The notes beneath the pieces were generated by a model. That model did not search any database and was not told the origin of the DNA. It saw only the letters and a program-made list of their open reading frames with translations. A stretch of 64,000 nt of DNA from UBA10906 sp049296695 (GTDB taxonomy: Bacteria; Pseudomonadota; Gammaproteobacteria; Methylococcales; Methylomonadaceae). Where the stretch lies: contig JBAQSX010000013.1 in NCBI GenBank assembly GCA_049296695.1, forward strand, positions 27,533-91,532, written 5' to 3'. This document shows, one piece after another, positions 37,001 through 44,433 of the stretch. The translations under genes were made by a program, and so were the position numbers. Each line of letters opens with the position of its first letter. The stretch's first letter is position 1.

Positions 37001-38121
37001 ATGCGATAGATTTCAACTAAAGCATCTAAAGCAGTGATAGTAGTATCTAAGCGCATAGCATTAGAAATATACGCGCCTCTATCTAAGTCATTAACGTATA
37101 AGGTATTAACTTCTTTAATACCGCTTTCTACGCAACGCTCAATAATAGCCGCTGTCATTTCGTCATTCACTTTAGCAATCAGTTCACCTGCGCTATCGCT
37201 TAAGTTGTGACCTAAAATTTTGCCAATTAAATAATCTCTAGGCACTTCAATTTCAGTGAGTCCTAGTTTCGCCATTTCGCGAATGTGCTTTTGAGTAATG
37301 CGCCGTCCTTCTTCAACAAGCACTTGTCCATTGTGTTTGATGTCATAGGCGGCAATTTCACCCCGCAAACGTTCGGGAATAACATGGAATAAAATTTTGT
37401 CTGCACCAATAGTGAATTTATTGGTATCGAAGAACATTTTAATCATTTCTTCATTGTCATAACCCAAAGCACGCAGTAATACGGTCGCAGGGATTTTGCG
37501 ACGGCGGTCTATACGCACATAAACGCAGTCTTTATGATCAAACTCAAAGTCTAACCATGAGCCGCGATAAGGAATGACACGAGCATTGAATAATAATTTT
37601 CCAGACGAATGGGTTTTACCCTTGTCGTGGTCAAAAAATACACCTGGAGAGCGGTGTAACTGTGAAACGATAACGCGCTCAGTTCCATTGATAACAAACG
37701 TTCCGTTATCGGTCATCAAGGGCAGCTCGCCCATGTAGACTTCTTGTTCACGAATATCTTTAACCACTTTGGCAGTGATGGGGGCTTCTTTGTCATAAAT
37801 GACAAGACGTACTAATACGCGTAGCGGCGCGGCATAGGTCGCGCCACGTTGTTGACATTCTCTGACATCAAAGACGGGTTCGCCTAAACGGTATCTGACA
37901 TATTCGAGTACCGCATAACCAGAATGGCTTTCGATAGGAAATACGCTAGAAAAGGCCGCATGTAGCCCTCTATCGATGCGATGGTCGGGTTTAGTACCTA
38001 GTTGTAGAAAGCTGGCATAGGAATCAATTTGTGTTGCCAGAAGATAGGGAACTTCAAGTACCTCGGTACTTTTCCCAAAGTTGTTTCGTATACGCTTTTT
38101 TTCGGTAAAAGAGTAGGACAT
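34033..38121 (-). CDS. rpoB: RNA polymerase subunit beta
   Basis: 1362 residues from the ATG at 38121 ([20 protein letters not shown]), slightly longer than E. coli. GGAAG precedes that start; the frame is open 48 bp further upstream but without family similarity. The rifampicin pocket ([20 protein letters not shown], then [10 protein letters not shown]) is of wild-type sequence, suggesting sensitivity. The [15 protein letters not shown] segment and the C-terminal [20 protein letters not shown] are intact. Confidence 0.99.
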   Translation of the reverse strand: [1362 protein letters not shown]

Positions 38122-38230
38122 TTCGCTTCCAAACCTTTTTGTCAGGGATAACAACAGCGGCACAGACAAGCTGCTTGATTGACTGTCTTTGAGTTTTTTT
38201 TTCAGAGACTAAAACTTTAAGTTGCTGCAA

Positions 38231-38263
38231 ACAGCAAAAGGCCGGTGACTTATGTCACCAGCC
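38231..38263 (-). terminator. Attenuator hairpin between rplL and rpoB
   Basis: A 10-bp stem with one G-U pair (core GGTGAC/GTCACC, 38240-38263) followed by UUUU and a second small hairpin, in the 179-bp rplL-rpoB spacer. This matches the known partial terminator that lowers rpoBC expression relative to rplJL; efficiency is not readable. Confidence 0.65.
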
Positions 38264-38300
38264 ATGACTTAGGCGTTAGCCCTTGTAGTCGTTTTTAATA

Positions 38301-38672
38301 CTACTTAACGTCTACAGTTGCACCAGCTTCAGTCAATTGTGTCTTGAAGCCTTCAGCTTCTGCTTTAGAAACACCTTCTTTCAACGTTGTTGGTACGCCT
38401 TCTACGGCATCTTTTGCTTCTTTTAAGCCTAAGCCTGTAATAGTACGAACAGTTTTAATAACAGCAACTTTATTTTCACCAAAGCCTGTTAAGATAACGT
38501 CAAATTCAGTTTGTTCTTCAACGACAGCGGCGGCGGCGGCAACAGGCGCAGCGGCAACGGCAGCAGCGGCTGATACACCAAATTTTTCTTCAAATGCTGT
38601 AATTAAATCAACGATTTCCATTACAGTCATGGAGGCTACTGCTTCCAAAATATCTTCTTTTGTTAATGCCAT
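38301..38672 (-). CDS. rplL: 50S ribosomal protein L7/L12
   Basis: Stalk protein that recruits translation GTPases; 123 residues. N-terminal dimerisation domain, alanine-rich hinge (AAAAVAAAPVAAAAAVVEEQ around residues 35-54) and C-terminal factor-binding domain with EKTEFDV-type start (here EQTEFDVILTGFGENKVAVI) and GLKEAKDAVEGVPTTLKEGV. 75 bp after rplJ. Confidence 0.99.
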   Translation of the reverse strand: MALTKEDILEAVASMTVMEIVDLITAFEEKFGVSAAAAVAAAPVAAAAAVVEEQTEFDVILTGFGENKVAVIKTVRTITGLGLKEAKDAVEGVPTTLKEGVSKAEAEGFKTQLTEAGATVDVK

Positions 38673-38747
38673 TGTCTTTTTTCCTCAAGTATTTGTTAGT
38701 TTGAAACCACTTATGCCAGCGTGTAATTTTGTAAAACGCTAGTGCAG

Positions 38748-39242
38748 TTACGCGGCTTGTTTTTGATCTCTGATTTCTGCCAGTGTACGAGCCAGTTTTT
38801 CTACAGGGGCTTTTATGACTGACATCAACATGCTGATGGCTTGATCGCGTGTTGGCAAGCTTGCCAAACGTGCCAATTCAGACGCACCGAATGCTTGACC
38901 ATCGATAGAAACTACTTTAGTAATTAACTTATCGTGTGTTCTAGCAAAATCGTTAATCAATCTTCCAGCCGCGCCGGGGTCTTCCATAGAAAATGCAATT
39001 AACAATGGTCCTACCAAGCTATCTTGCATACATTCAAAACTTGTTCCCGCAACTGCGCGTTTTGCTAGTGTATTTTTTACAACTCGCAAATAAACGCCTG
39101 TGTCTCTGGCGGTTTTACGCAATTCAGTCAACTCGGTCACTGTCAAGCCGCGATATTCTGCCGCAACAGCAGAATGGGCTCTAGCCGCATATCCCGCGAC
39201 TTCTTCAACAACGGCTTTTTTGCCATCTAAATTTAGTGCCAC
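38748..39242 (-). CDS. rplJ: 50S ribosomal protein L10
   Basis: Base of the L7/L12 stalk; with L12 it represses its own operon. 164 residues beginning at a GTG (39242) with GGAG eight bases upstream: MALNLDGKKAVVEEVAGYAA. The C-terminal helix that binds L7/L12 dimers (VEKLARTLAEIRDQKQAA) is present. Its upstream region carries a recognisable L10 leader. Confidence 0.98.
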   Translation of the reverse strand: MALNLDGKKAVVEEVAGYAARAHSAVAAEYRGLTVTELTELRKTARDTGVYLRVVKNTLAKRAVAGTSFECMQDSLVGPLLIAFSMEDPGAAGRLINDFARTHDKLITKVVSIDGQAFGASELARLASLPTRDQAISMLMSVIKAPVEKLARTLAEIRDQKQAA

Positions 39243-39340
39243 AGCTTAAGCTCCAGTATTTCGCTGATTTAAAAAATCAGCATTAACGAAACGTATCATT
39301 AAAGGATACTCCTCAACTTACGGCTTTACCCAATTTTCAG

Positions 39341-39420
39341 GTTGCTTCCGTCTACGCAGGATATTAAGTTTTACAACCCCTGCGGTCTTTGACGGTTACT
39401 GTTTGCACAGTAACCCAAAG
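39341..39420 (-). promoter_or_regulatory. Ribosomal protein L10 leader (rplJL autoregulatory RNA)
   Basis: In the 217-bp rplA-rplJ gap the minus strand reads GTCAAAGACCGCAGGGG ... CCTGCGTAGACGGAAGC, matching the conserved core of the L10(L12)4-binding leader (compare GUCAAAGACCGUAGG...CCUACGUAGACGG in E. coli). CCGCAGG pairs with CCTGCG(TAGACGG). Bound L10-L12 would block rplJ translation. The same gap holds GGTTACTG...CAGTAACC and GCGCTGT...ACAGCGC hairpins upstream. Confidence 0.8.
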
Positions 39421-39459
39421 TTCTGTTCGCGCTGTACTTATTAACAGCGCAAGTAATTC

Positions 39460-40155
39460 TTAGCTAGCAAGACTGCTAGGGTCTAGCCATAAACCAGGTC
39501 CCATAGTAGAAGACAAGGTGATTTTCTTAATGTAAATACCTTTTGCCGCTGTTGGTTTCAAACGTTTTAAATCAGCAAGCAATGCTTCTAAGTTACCTTG
39601 AATAGCATCGCTTTCAAAAGCGACTTTTCCTAAAGTACAATGAATAATGCCAGATTTATCAGTACGATAACGTACTTGACCTGACTTAGCATTTTTCACA
39701 GCAGTTGCTACGTCAGCGGTTACAGTACCGACTTTAGGGTTAGGCATTAAACCTCTAGGGCCTAAAATTTGACCTAATTGACCAACCACACGCATAGCAT
39801 CGGGTGAAGCGATGACCACGTCAAAATCCATTTGACCTTTTTTGACTAAATCGCCTAAATCATCCATACCTACAATATCTGCACCGGCAGCTTTTGCAGC
39901 ATCTGCATTTGCGCCTTGGGTAAATACCGCTACTCGCACAGTTTTACCTGTACCGTTAGGTAATACCGTCGCGCCACGCACGTTTTGATCGGATTTGCGT
40001 GGGTCAACGCCCAAATTAACACTGACATCGATAGATTCAGCAAATTTGGTGGTCGCTAATTCTTTCAATAACTGTACAGCTTCGGTCAGTGAATATTGTT
40101 TAGTTCTAATGACTTTGCTTTTAATTAATTTTGCTTTTTTTGATAACTTAGCCAT
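39460..40155 (-). CDS. rplA: 50S ribosomal protein L1
   Basis: Forms the mobile L1 stalk that releases E-site tRNA and represses the L11 operon; 231 residues. NLGVDPRKSDQNVRGATVLP and the GPRGLMPNPKVGTVT signature are intact. Its ATG overlaps the rplK stop by one base, so the pair is coupled. Confidence 0.99.
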   Translation of the reverse strand: MAKLSKKAKLIKSKVIRTKQYSLTEAVQLLKELATTKFAESIDVSVNLGVDPRKSDQNVRGATVLPNGTGKTVRVAVFTQGANADAAKAAGADIVGMDDLGDLVKKGQMDFDVVIASPDAMRVVGQLGQILGPRGLMPNPKVGTVTADVATAVKNAKSGQVRYRTDKSGIIHCTLGKVAFESDAIQGNLEALLADLKRLKPTAAKGIYIKKITLSSTMGPGLWLDPSSLAS

Positions 40156-40586
40156 TACAGACCCTCCACGTTCAAGCCCATACTACGCGCACTGCCCGCG
40201 ATGGTTTTTACTGCGGCTTCAAGGTTTGCCGCGTTTAAATCTTCCATTTTAGTTTTTGCAATCTCTTCTAACTGCTCACGGGTCACTGTACCCACTTTTT
40301 TGGTGTTAGGATTGCTACTACCACTTTTAATACCAACCGCTTTTTTCAATAAAATTGAAGCAGGTGGGGTTTTAGTAATAAAGGTAAAGCTACGGTCACT
40401 ATAAACAGTGATAACAACAGGTAAAGGCAAGCCTTTTTCGACATCTTGAGTTTTGGCATTAAATGCTTTACAAAACTCCATAATGTTTACGCCACGTTGA
40501 CCCAATGCAGGACCGATTGGTGGACTTGGATTTGCTTCACCCGCTTTTACTTGCAGCTTGATGTATGCGGTTATTTTTTTTGCCAT
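40155..40586 (-). CDS. rplK: 50S ribosomal protein L11
   Basis: Part of the GTPase-associated centre; thiostrepton-binding and stringent-response protein, 143 residues. KLQVKAGEANPSPPIGPALG with the conserved proline-rich N-terminus and the C-terminal TVKTIAGSARSMGLNVEG-like end (AAVKTIAGSARSMGLNVEGL). 96 bp downstream of nusG across a terminator-like hairpin. Confidence 0.99.
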   Translation of the reverse strand: MAKKITAYIKLQVKAGEANPSPPIGPALGQRGVNIMEFCKAFNAKTQDVEKGLPLPVVITVYSDRSFTFITKTPPASILLKKAVGIKSGSSNPNTKKVGTVTREQLEEIAKTKMEDLNAANLEAAVKTIAGSARSMGLNVEGL

Positions 40587-40634
40587 TTTTTACTCCAATG
40601 TGGGTGCAATCGCTTTTCAGCTCCCCCTAGACAG

Positions 40635-40661
40635 AAAAATCCCTGCCTGAAACAGACAGAG
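40635..40661 (-). terminator. Terminator/attenuator between nusG and rplK
   Basis: 9-bp stem with two G-U pairs (40641-40649 / 40653-40661), 3-nt loop, then AUUUUU on the minus strand. Twenty-two bp past nusG; likely a partial terminator separating secE-nusG from rplKA. Confidence 0.65.
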
Positions 40662-40682
40662 ACTCGATAAAACTAACACTAA

Positions 40683-41216
40683 CTAACTTTTTTCAATTTG
40701 TCCGAAATCTAATTCAACTGAAGTTGAACGACCGAAAATAAGCACTGATATTTTTAATTTGTTCTTTTCATAATTGACTTCTTCAACAATGCCGTTGAAA
40801 TCTTTGAATGGACCATCAATTATTCTAATAACTTCGCCCACTTCAAATAAGATTTTAGGACGGGGTTTGTTGACCCCTTCTTCAACCTTATTGAGAATAG
40901 TCATTGCTTCTTTTTCAGTAATAGCGGCTGGTCTATCTGATGTACCACCAATAAAACCTAAGACTTTAGGAACATCTTTAACCAAATGCCATGTTTCGTT
41001 AGTTAATTCCATTTCAACTAATACATAACCAGGGAAAAATTTTCTTTCACTTTTGCGTTGTTGTCCTGAACGCATTTCAACAATTTCTTCAGTTGGAACT
41101 AAAATTCTGCCAAAAAATTGTTGCAAGCCATCCCTTTTGATTCGCTCTTCTAGTGCTTGTTTGACTTTATTTTCAAAGTTTGAATAAGCATGAACCACAT
41201 ACCAACGTAGTGCCAT
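40683..41216 (-). CDS. nusG: Transcription termination/antitermination factor NusG
   Basis: Binds RNA polymerase beta' and couples it to Rho or to ribosomal S10. The ATG at 41216 gives the canonical MALRWYVVHAYSNFENKVKQ and 177 residues; the open frame extends upstream through secE in another phase and is not coding. NGN domain (1-115), then KOW domain with EVGEVIRIIDGPFKDFNGIV. 5 bp after secE. Confidence 0.98.
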   Translation of the reverse strand: MALRWYVVHAYSNFENKVKQALEERIKRDGLQQFFGRILVPTEEIVEMRSGQQRKSERKFFPGYVLVEMELTNETWHLVKDVPKVLGFIGGTSDRPAAITEKEAMTILNKVEEGVNKPRPKILFEVGEVIRIIDGPFKDFNGIVEEVNYEKNKLKISVLIFGRSTSVELDFGQIEKS

Positions 41217-41221
41217 TATGG

Positions 41222-41602
41222 TTATCCGCCTTGACCTGTCAATAAACGCACACCCCAAAATAAGAAGGTGTCTAGTAGCCATAAAATTAAACCCACAATA
41301 AACACCATTGCAAACACTAACAATGTGGTGCGGGTAGTTTCTTCTCGTGTTGGCCAAACAACTTTTCTAATTTCTTGTTTAGAATCTAAGCTGAATTGCC
41401 ACACAACTCTGCCTATATTTGTCGTTGATAACATCCAAGCAGAAAGAGCTACTGTAATAATTAAAGCAAGAACGCGATACAATAATTGAATATCAGAGAA
41501 GTAGTAGAATGCCGCTATAGCCGCAACCACAAAAACGGCGGAAAAAACCTGCTTTACAATATCAGCAACAGGTGCTGATGCTTCTGCCTGGGTATTCATC
41601 AT
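41222..41602 (-). CDS. secE: Preprotein translocase subunit SecE
   Basis: Clamp of the SecY channel. Tandem ATG codons at 41602 and 41599 begin MMNTQAEASAP; about 126 residues with three membrane segments as in E. coli-type SecE. The conserved amphipathic helix EIRKVVWPTREETTRTTLLV is intact. A longer open frame runs into the tRNA-Trp gene and is excluded. Ribosome site is weak. Lies 39 bp downstream of tRNA-Trp in one transcription unit. Confidence 0.95.
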   Translation of the reverse strand: MMNTQAEASAPVADIVKQVFSAVFVVAAIAAFYYFSDIQLLYRVLALIITVALSAWMLSTTNIGRVVWQFSLDSKQEIRKVVWPTREETTRTTLLVFAMVFIVGLILWLLDTFLFWGVRLLTGQGG

Positions 41603-41641
41603 GTTTTTACTGTGAAAGATGATTGATGTCTCTAATCTGAG

Positions 41642-41717
41642 TGGCAGGCCAGGAGGGTCTCGAACCCCCAACCAACGGTTTTGGAGACCGCCATTCTACC
41701 AATTGAACTACTGACCT
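41642..41717 (-). tRNA. tRNA-Trp (anticodon CCA)
   Basis: 76-nt cloverleaf on the minus strand: acceptor AGGTCAG pairing with CTGGCCT, anticodon loop CTCCAAA (CCA), T-loop GGTTCGAGACC-type (GGGTTCGAGACCC) and an encoded 3' CCA. Located between tRNA-Thr and secE. Confidence 0.97.
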
Positions 41718-41783
41718 GTGAGTCTCAGATAAAACCTATGAAACCGTTAGTAACGAACTGACATTACTACAGCAATGAACTAA

Positions 41784-41859
<76 letters not shown>

Positions 41860-41873
41860 GATAACCTCAGTTA

Positions 41874-41947
41874 TGGAGCGGGTGATGGGAATCGAACCCA
41901 CGTAATCAGCTTGGAAGGCTGGAGTTCTACCATTGAACTACACCCGC
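41874..41947 (-). tRNA. tRNA-Gly (anticodon TCC)
   Basis: 74-nt cloverleaf: acceptor GCGGGTG/CACCCGC, anticodon loop CTTCCAA (TCC), T-arm GTGGGTTCGATTCCCAT, encoded CCA. 14 bp from tRNA-Thr. Confidence 0.97.
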
Positions 41948-41978
41948 AAACTTTCAATCTTTTTTTGCTTATAACGAA

Positions 41979-42063
41979 TGGTGGAGGGGGGAGGATTCGA
42001 ACCTCCGAAGGCAGAGCCGGCAGATTTACAGTCTGATCCCTTTGGCCGCTCGGGAACCCCTCC
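41979..42063 (-). tRNA. tRNA-Tyr (anticodon GTA)
   Basis: 85-nt tRNA with long variable arm: acceptor GGAGGGG, anticodon loop CTGTAAA (GTA), T-arm GGAGGTTCGAATCCTCC, encoded CCA. First of the four-tRNA cluster, 20 bp after the -10 element of the promoter. Confidence 0.97.
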
Positions 42064-42082
42064 AGTATCGGGCAATCCGTTA

Positions 42083-42111
42083 ATTATCTTTAACTTAATC
42101 TTCCGTGTCAA
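42083..42111 (-). promoter_or_regulatory. Promoter of the tRNA-Tyr-Gly-Thr-Trp-secE-nusG unit
   Basis: Minus strand TTGACA (42111-42106), 17-bp spacer, GATAAT (42088-42083), about 20 bp before tRNA-Tyr. A near-consensus sigma70 promoter. Confidence 0.85.
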
Positions 42112-42143
42112 GTTTTATTTTAAATTTCACTGTTTTTATATAG

Positions 42144-42713
42144 TTAAAGACTGTTCAATTTGTTCATTACTAGTGCTATATCACCGCTAATGATACTTGG
42201 AATAAAAGTCTTTACATTATAAAAGGCAGTTGTTAATAACTGATGTTCTTCTTTTGAAGGCGAAGATAATACAAAATCAGCCACCGCTTTTGTCCCTTGA
42301 GGACGACCGATTCCAATTCTAAGTCTATAAAATTCTTTAGAATTTAGATGTGCGATAATATCGCGCAGACCATTGTGTCCTGCATGACCACCATCTTTCT
42401 TTAATTTTATAACCCCTAAAGCAATGTCCAACTCGTCATGAACAACCAATATTTCTTCGGGTAACAATTTGTAATAGCGAGCGACTTTGCCTACTGATTG
42501 CCCACTGAGATTCATAAAAGTTTCAGGTTTTAGCAGTATTGCTTTTTGCGTTGCAACTGAAATTTCTGTGTGCAATCCCTGAAATCTACTTTCTTTAATC
42601 CAAGAAGCACTGAACTCAGCGGCAAGCTCATCTAAAAATAAAAACCCAGCGTTGTGCCGGGTCTTTTCATATTGTCGTCCTGGATTACCTAGGCCAACGA
42701 TAAGTTTAATCAT
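42144..42713 (-). CDS. pth: Peptidyl-tRNA hydrolase
   Basis: Recycles peptidyl-tRNA that drops off the ribosome. 189 residues: LIVGLGNPGRQYEKTRHNAG with catalytic H20, FMNLSGQSVGKVARYYK, VHDELDIALGVIKLKKDGG (D and G loop) and GHNGLRDI. Its start abuts the rplY stop (no gap), the usual prs-rplY-pth arrangement. Confidence 0.98.
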   Translation of the reverse strand: MIKLIVGLGNPGRQYEKTRHNAGFLFLDELAAEFSASWIKESRFQGLHTEISVATQKAILLKPETFMNLSGQSVGKVARYYKLLPEEILVVHDELDIALGVIKLKKDGGHAGHNGLRDIIAHLNSKEFYRLRIGIGRPQGTKAVADFVLSSPSKEEHQLLTTAFYNVKTFIPSIISGDIALVMNKLNSL

Positions 42714-43316
42714 TTAAGCAGACGCATCGTCCTTGCTGGTTTTCGATGCCATCATTGATACAACTGGCAAATCGTGCTCTGAACCTTGTGCTAAAACTAC
42801 AATTTCAACGCCTTCTGGTAAGGCTAAATCAGAAAGGTGGATAGAATCACCAATATCTAATGTAGACATATTGACTTCAATGTATTCAGGTAATGCCGAA
42901 GGTAAGCATGATACTTCCACATCAACCATAGCATGTGCTGCAATACCGCCTTTTTTACCACCAACTGATGTATGTTCATTAGTGAAATGCAAAGGTACAT
43001 GCACTTTTATTTTTTCTGACATACTAACGCGCTGAAAGTCTAAATGCAAAATCTGCACTTTTGCAGGATGACGTTGTACGCTTTTCAAAACGGCTTGTTC
43101 TGTTTTACCATCAACAGTTACATTCAAAACATGCGAATAAACCGCCTCATGATTGAGATGTTTAACAACTTCGTTGTGATTCAAAACTAACATTTGAGGA
43201 GCTTCATGTCCACCATAAATGATGGCTGGCACGCTACCTTGACGACGAAAACCTCTCGCTTTGTTTTTGCCAACTTGATTACGGCTTTGGGCAACAAACT
43301 CGAACATATTAGACAT
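42714..43316 (-). CDS. rplY: 50S ribosomal protein L25 (Ctc/TL5 form)
   Basis: 5S rRNA-binding general stress-type L25 of the long, two-domain kind (about 200 residues against 94 in E. coli). N-terminal L25 domain EFVAQSRNQVGKNKARGFRR to about residue 95, then the C-terminal TL5 beta domain ending in an acidic/serine-rich tail. I favour the ATG at 43316 (MSNMFEF...), which has GGAG nine bases upstream; an ATG at 43331 would add five residues without a ribosome site. Confidence 0.93.
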   Translation of the reverse strand: MSNMFEFVAQSRNQVGKNKARGFRRQGSVPAIIYGGHEAPQMLVLNHNEVVKHLNHEAVYSHVLNVTVDGKTEQAVLKSVQRHPAKVQILHLDFQRVSMSEKIKVHVPLHFTNEHTSVGGKKGGIAAHAMVDVEVSCLPSALPEYIEVNMSTLDIGDSIHLSDLALPEGVEIVVLAQGSEHDLPVVSMMASKTSKDDASA

Positions 43317-43353
43317 TCTTTTTAACTCCATGCTCTAAAGCATATATTTAATT

Positions 43354-44310
43354 TTAATCGACATACAACGAACTAACTGATTCACCCACCGCTATACGCC
43401 TTATGGTCTCAGCTAACATTTCCGCAACGCTCAATTGTCTTATTTTTCCTGAATCGATGGCTTCTTGCTGCAATGGTATTGTGTCAGTTACAACCAACTC
43501 ATCAAGTTCTGAATTACTTAAATTTGTTATTGCCGCCCCTGATAATACAGCGTGAGTACAATAAGCAACAACTTTAACGGCTCCGTGCTTTTTTAAAGCC
43601 ACAGAGGCATGACACAAAGTCCCAGCGGTATCGACTAAATCATCAATCAATACACAGGTTCTACCTTCAACATCACCGATGATGTGCATCACTTCAGCAA
43701 CGTTGGCTTTAATTCTGCGTTTATCGATGATAGCAAGATCAGCATCGCCTAATCTTTTGGCTAAGGCTCTTGCTCTAACCACGCCACCAACATCTGGAGA
43801 GACAACAATTAAACTCTCATACTGTTGTCGCCAGATATCACCTAAAAGCAAAGGCGACGAATAAACATTATCAACTGGTATGTCAAAAAAACCTTGAATT
43901 TGATCAGCATGCAAATCAACTGTTAGCAAACGGCTTGCGCCAGATTGCTCAATCATTTTGGCAACTAATTTAGCACTAATAGGTACTCTGGCTGAGCGTG
44001 AACGTCTATCTTGACGTGCATAACCGTAATAGGGCATTACTGCTGTAATCCGTGATGCTGACGCACGTTTCAATGCGTCAATCATCACTAGCAATTCCAT
44101 TAAATTTTCATTAGTTGGAGAGCAAGTCGGCTGGATGACAAAAACATCCTTATTGCGCACATTCTCTTCAATTTCTACTGCAATTTCCCCATCGCTAAAT
44201 CTACCAACAGTCGCCATTCCCAGACGCATATTGAGCTTTTTAACGATACCTTCAGACAACGCTAAGTTGGCATTTCCAGAAAACACCATCATAGAACCAG
44301 TGTCGTTCAT
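43354..44310 (-). CDS. prs: Ribose-phosphate pyrophosphokinase
   Basis: Makes PRPP from ribose 5-phosphate and ATP for nucleotide, His and Trp synthesis. 318 residues. MMVFSGNANLALSEGIVKKL, GRFSDGEIAVEI, the ATP flexible-loop YYGYARQDRRSRSARVPIS, DLHADQIQGFFDIPVDN and the PRPP loop VLIDDLVDTAGTLCHA are all present. Lies between tRNA-Gln and rplY. Confidence 0.98.
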   Translation of the reverse strand: MNDTGSMMVFSGNANLALSEGIVKKLNMRLGMATVGRFSDGEIAVEIEENVRNKDVFVIQPTCSPTNENLMELLVMIDALKRASASRITAVMPYYGYARQDRRSRSARVPISAKLVAKMIEQSGASRLLTVDLHADQIQGFFDIPVDNVYSSPLLLGDIWRQQYESLIVVSPDVGGVVRARALAKRLGDADLAIIDKRRIKANVAEVMHIIGDVEGRTCVLIDDLVDTAGTLCHASVALKKHGAVKVVAYCTHAVLSGAAITNLSNSELDELVVTDTIPLQQEAIDSGKIRQLSVAEMLAETIRRIAVGESVSSLYVD

Positions 44311-44346
44311 TTAAGTATTCCTAGCTGGGGTTGTATCAGTGATAAA

Positions 44347-44421
44347 TGGCTGGGTCGCAAGGATTCGAACCTTGGTATGCGGGGATCAAAACCCCGTGCC
44401 TTACCGCTTGGCGACGACCCA
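44347..44421 (-). tRNA. tRNA-Gln (anticodon TTG)
   Basis: 75-nt cloverleaf: acceptor TGGGTCG/CGACCCA, anticodon loop TTTTGAT (TTG), T-arm CAAGGTTCGAATCCTTG, encoded CCA. Placed between ispE and prs, 12 bp past the ispE stop, as in several gammaproteobacteria. Confidence 0.97.
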
Positions 44422-44433
44422 ATAATTCGTAAT

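Noticed and set aside
41603..41671. N-terminal extension of secE
   Set aside because: It would translate part of the tRNA-Trp gene; the tandem ATG at 41602/41599 gives a normal SecE.
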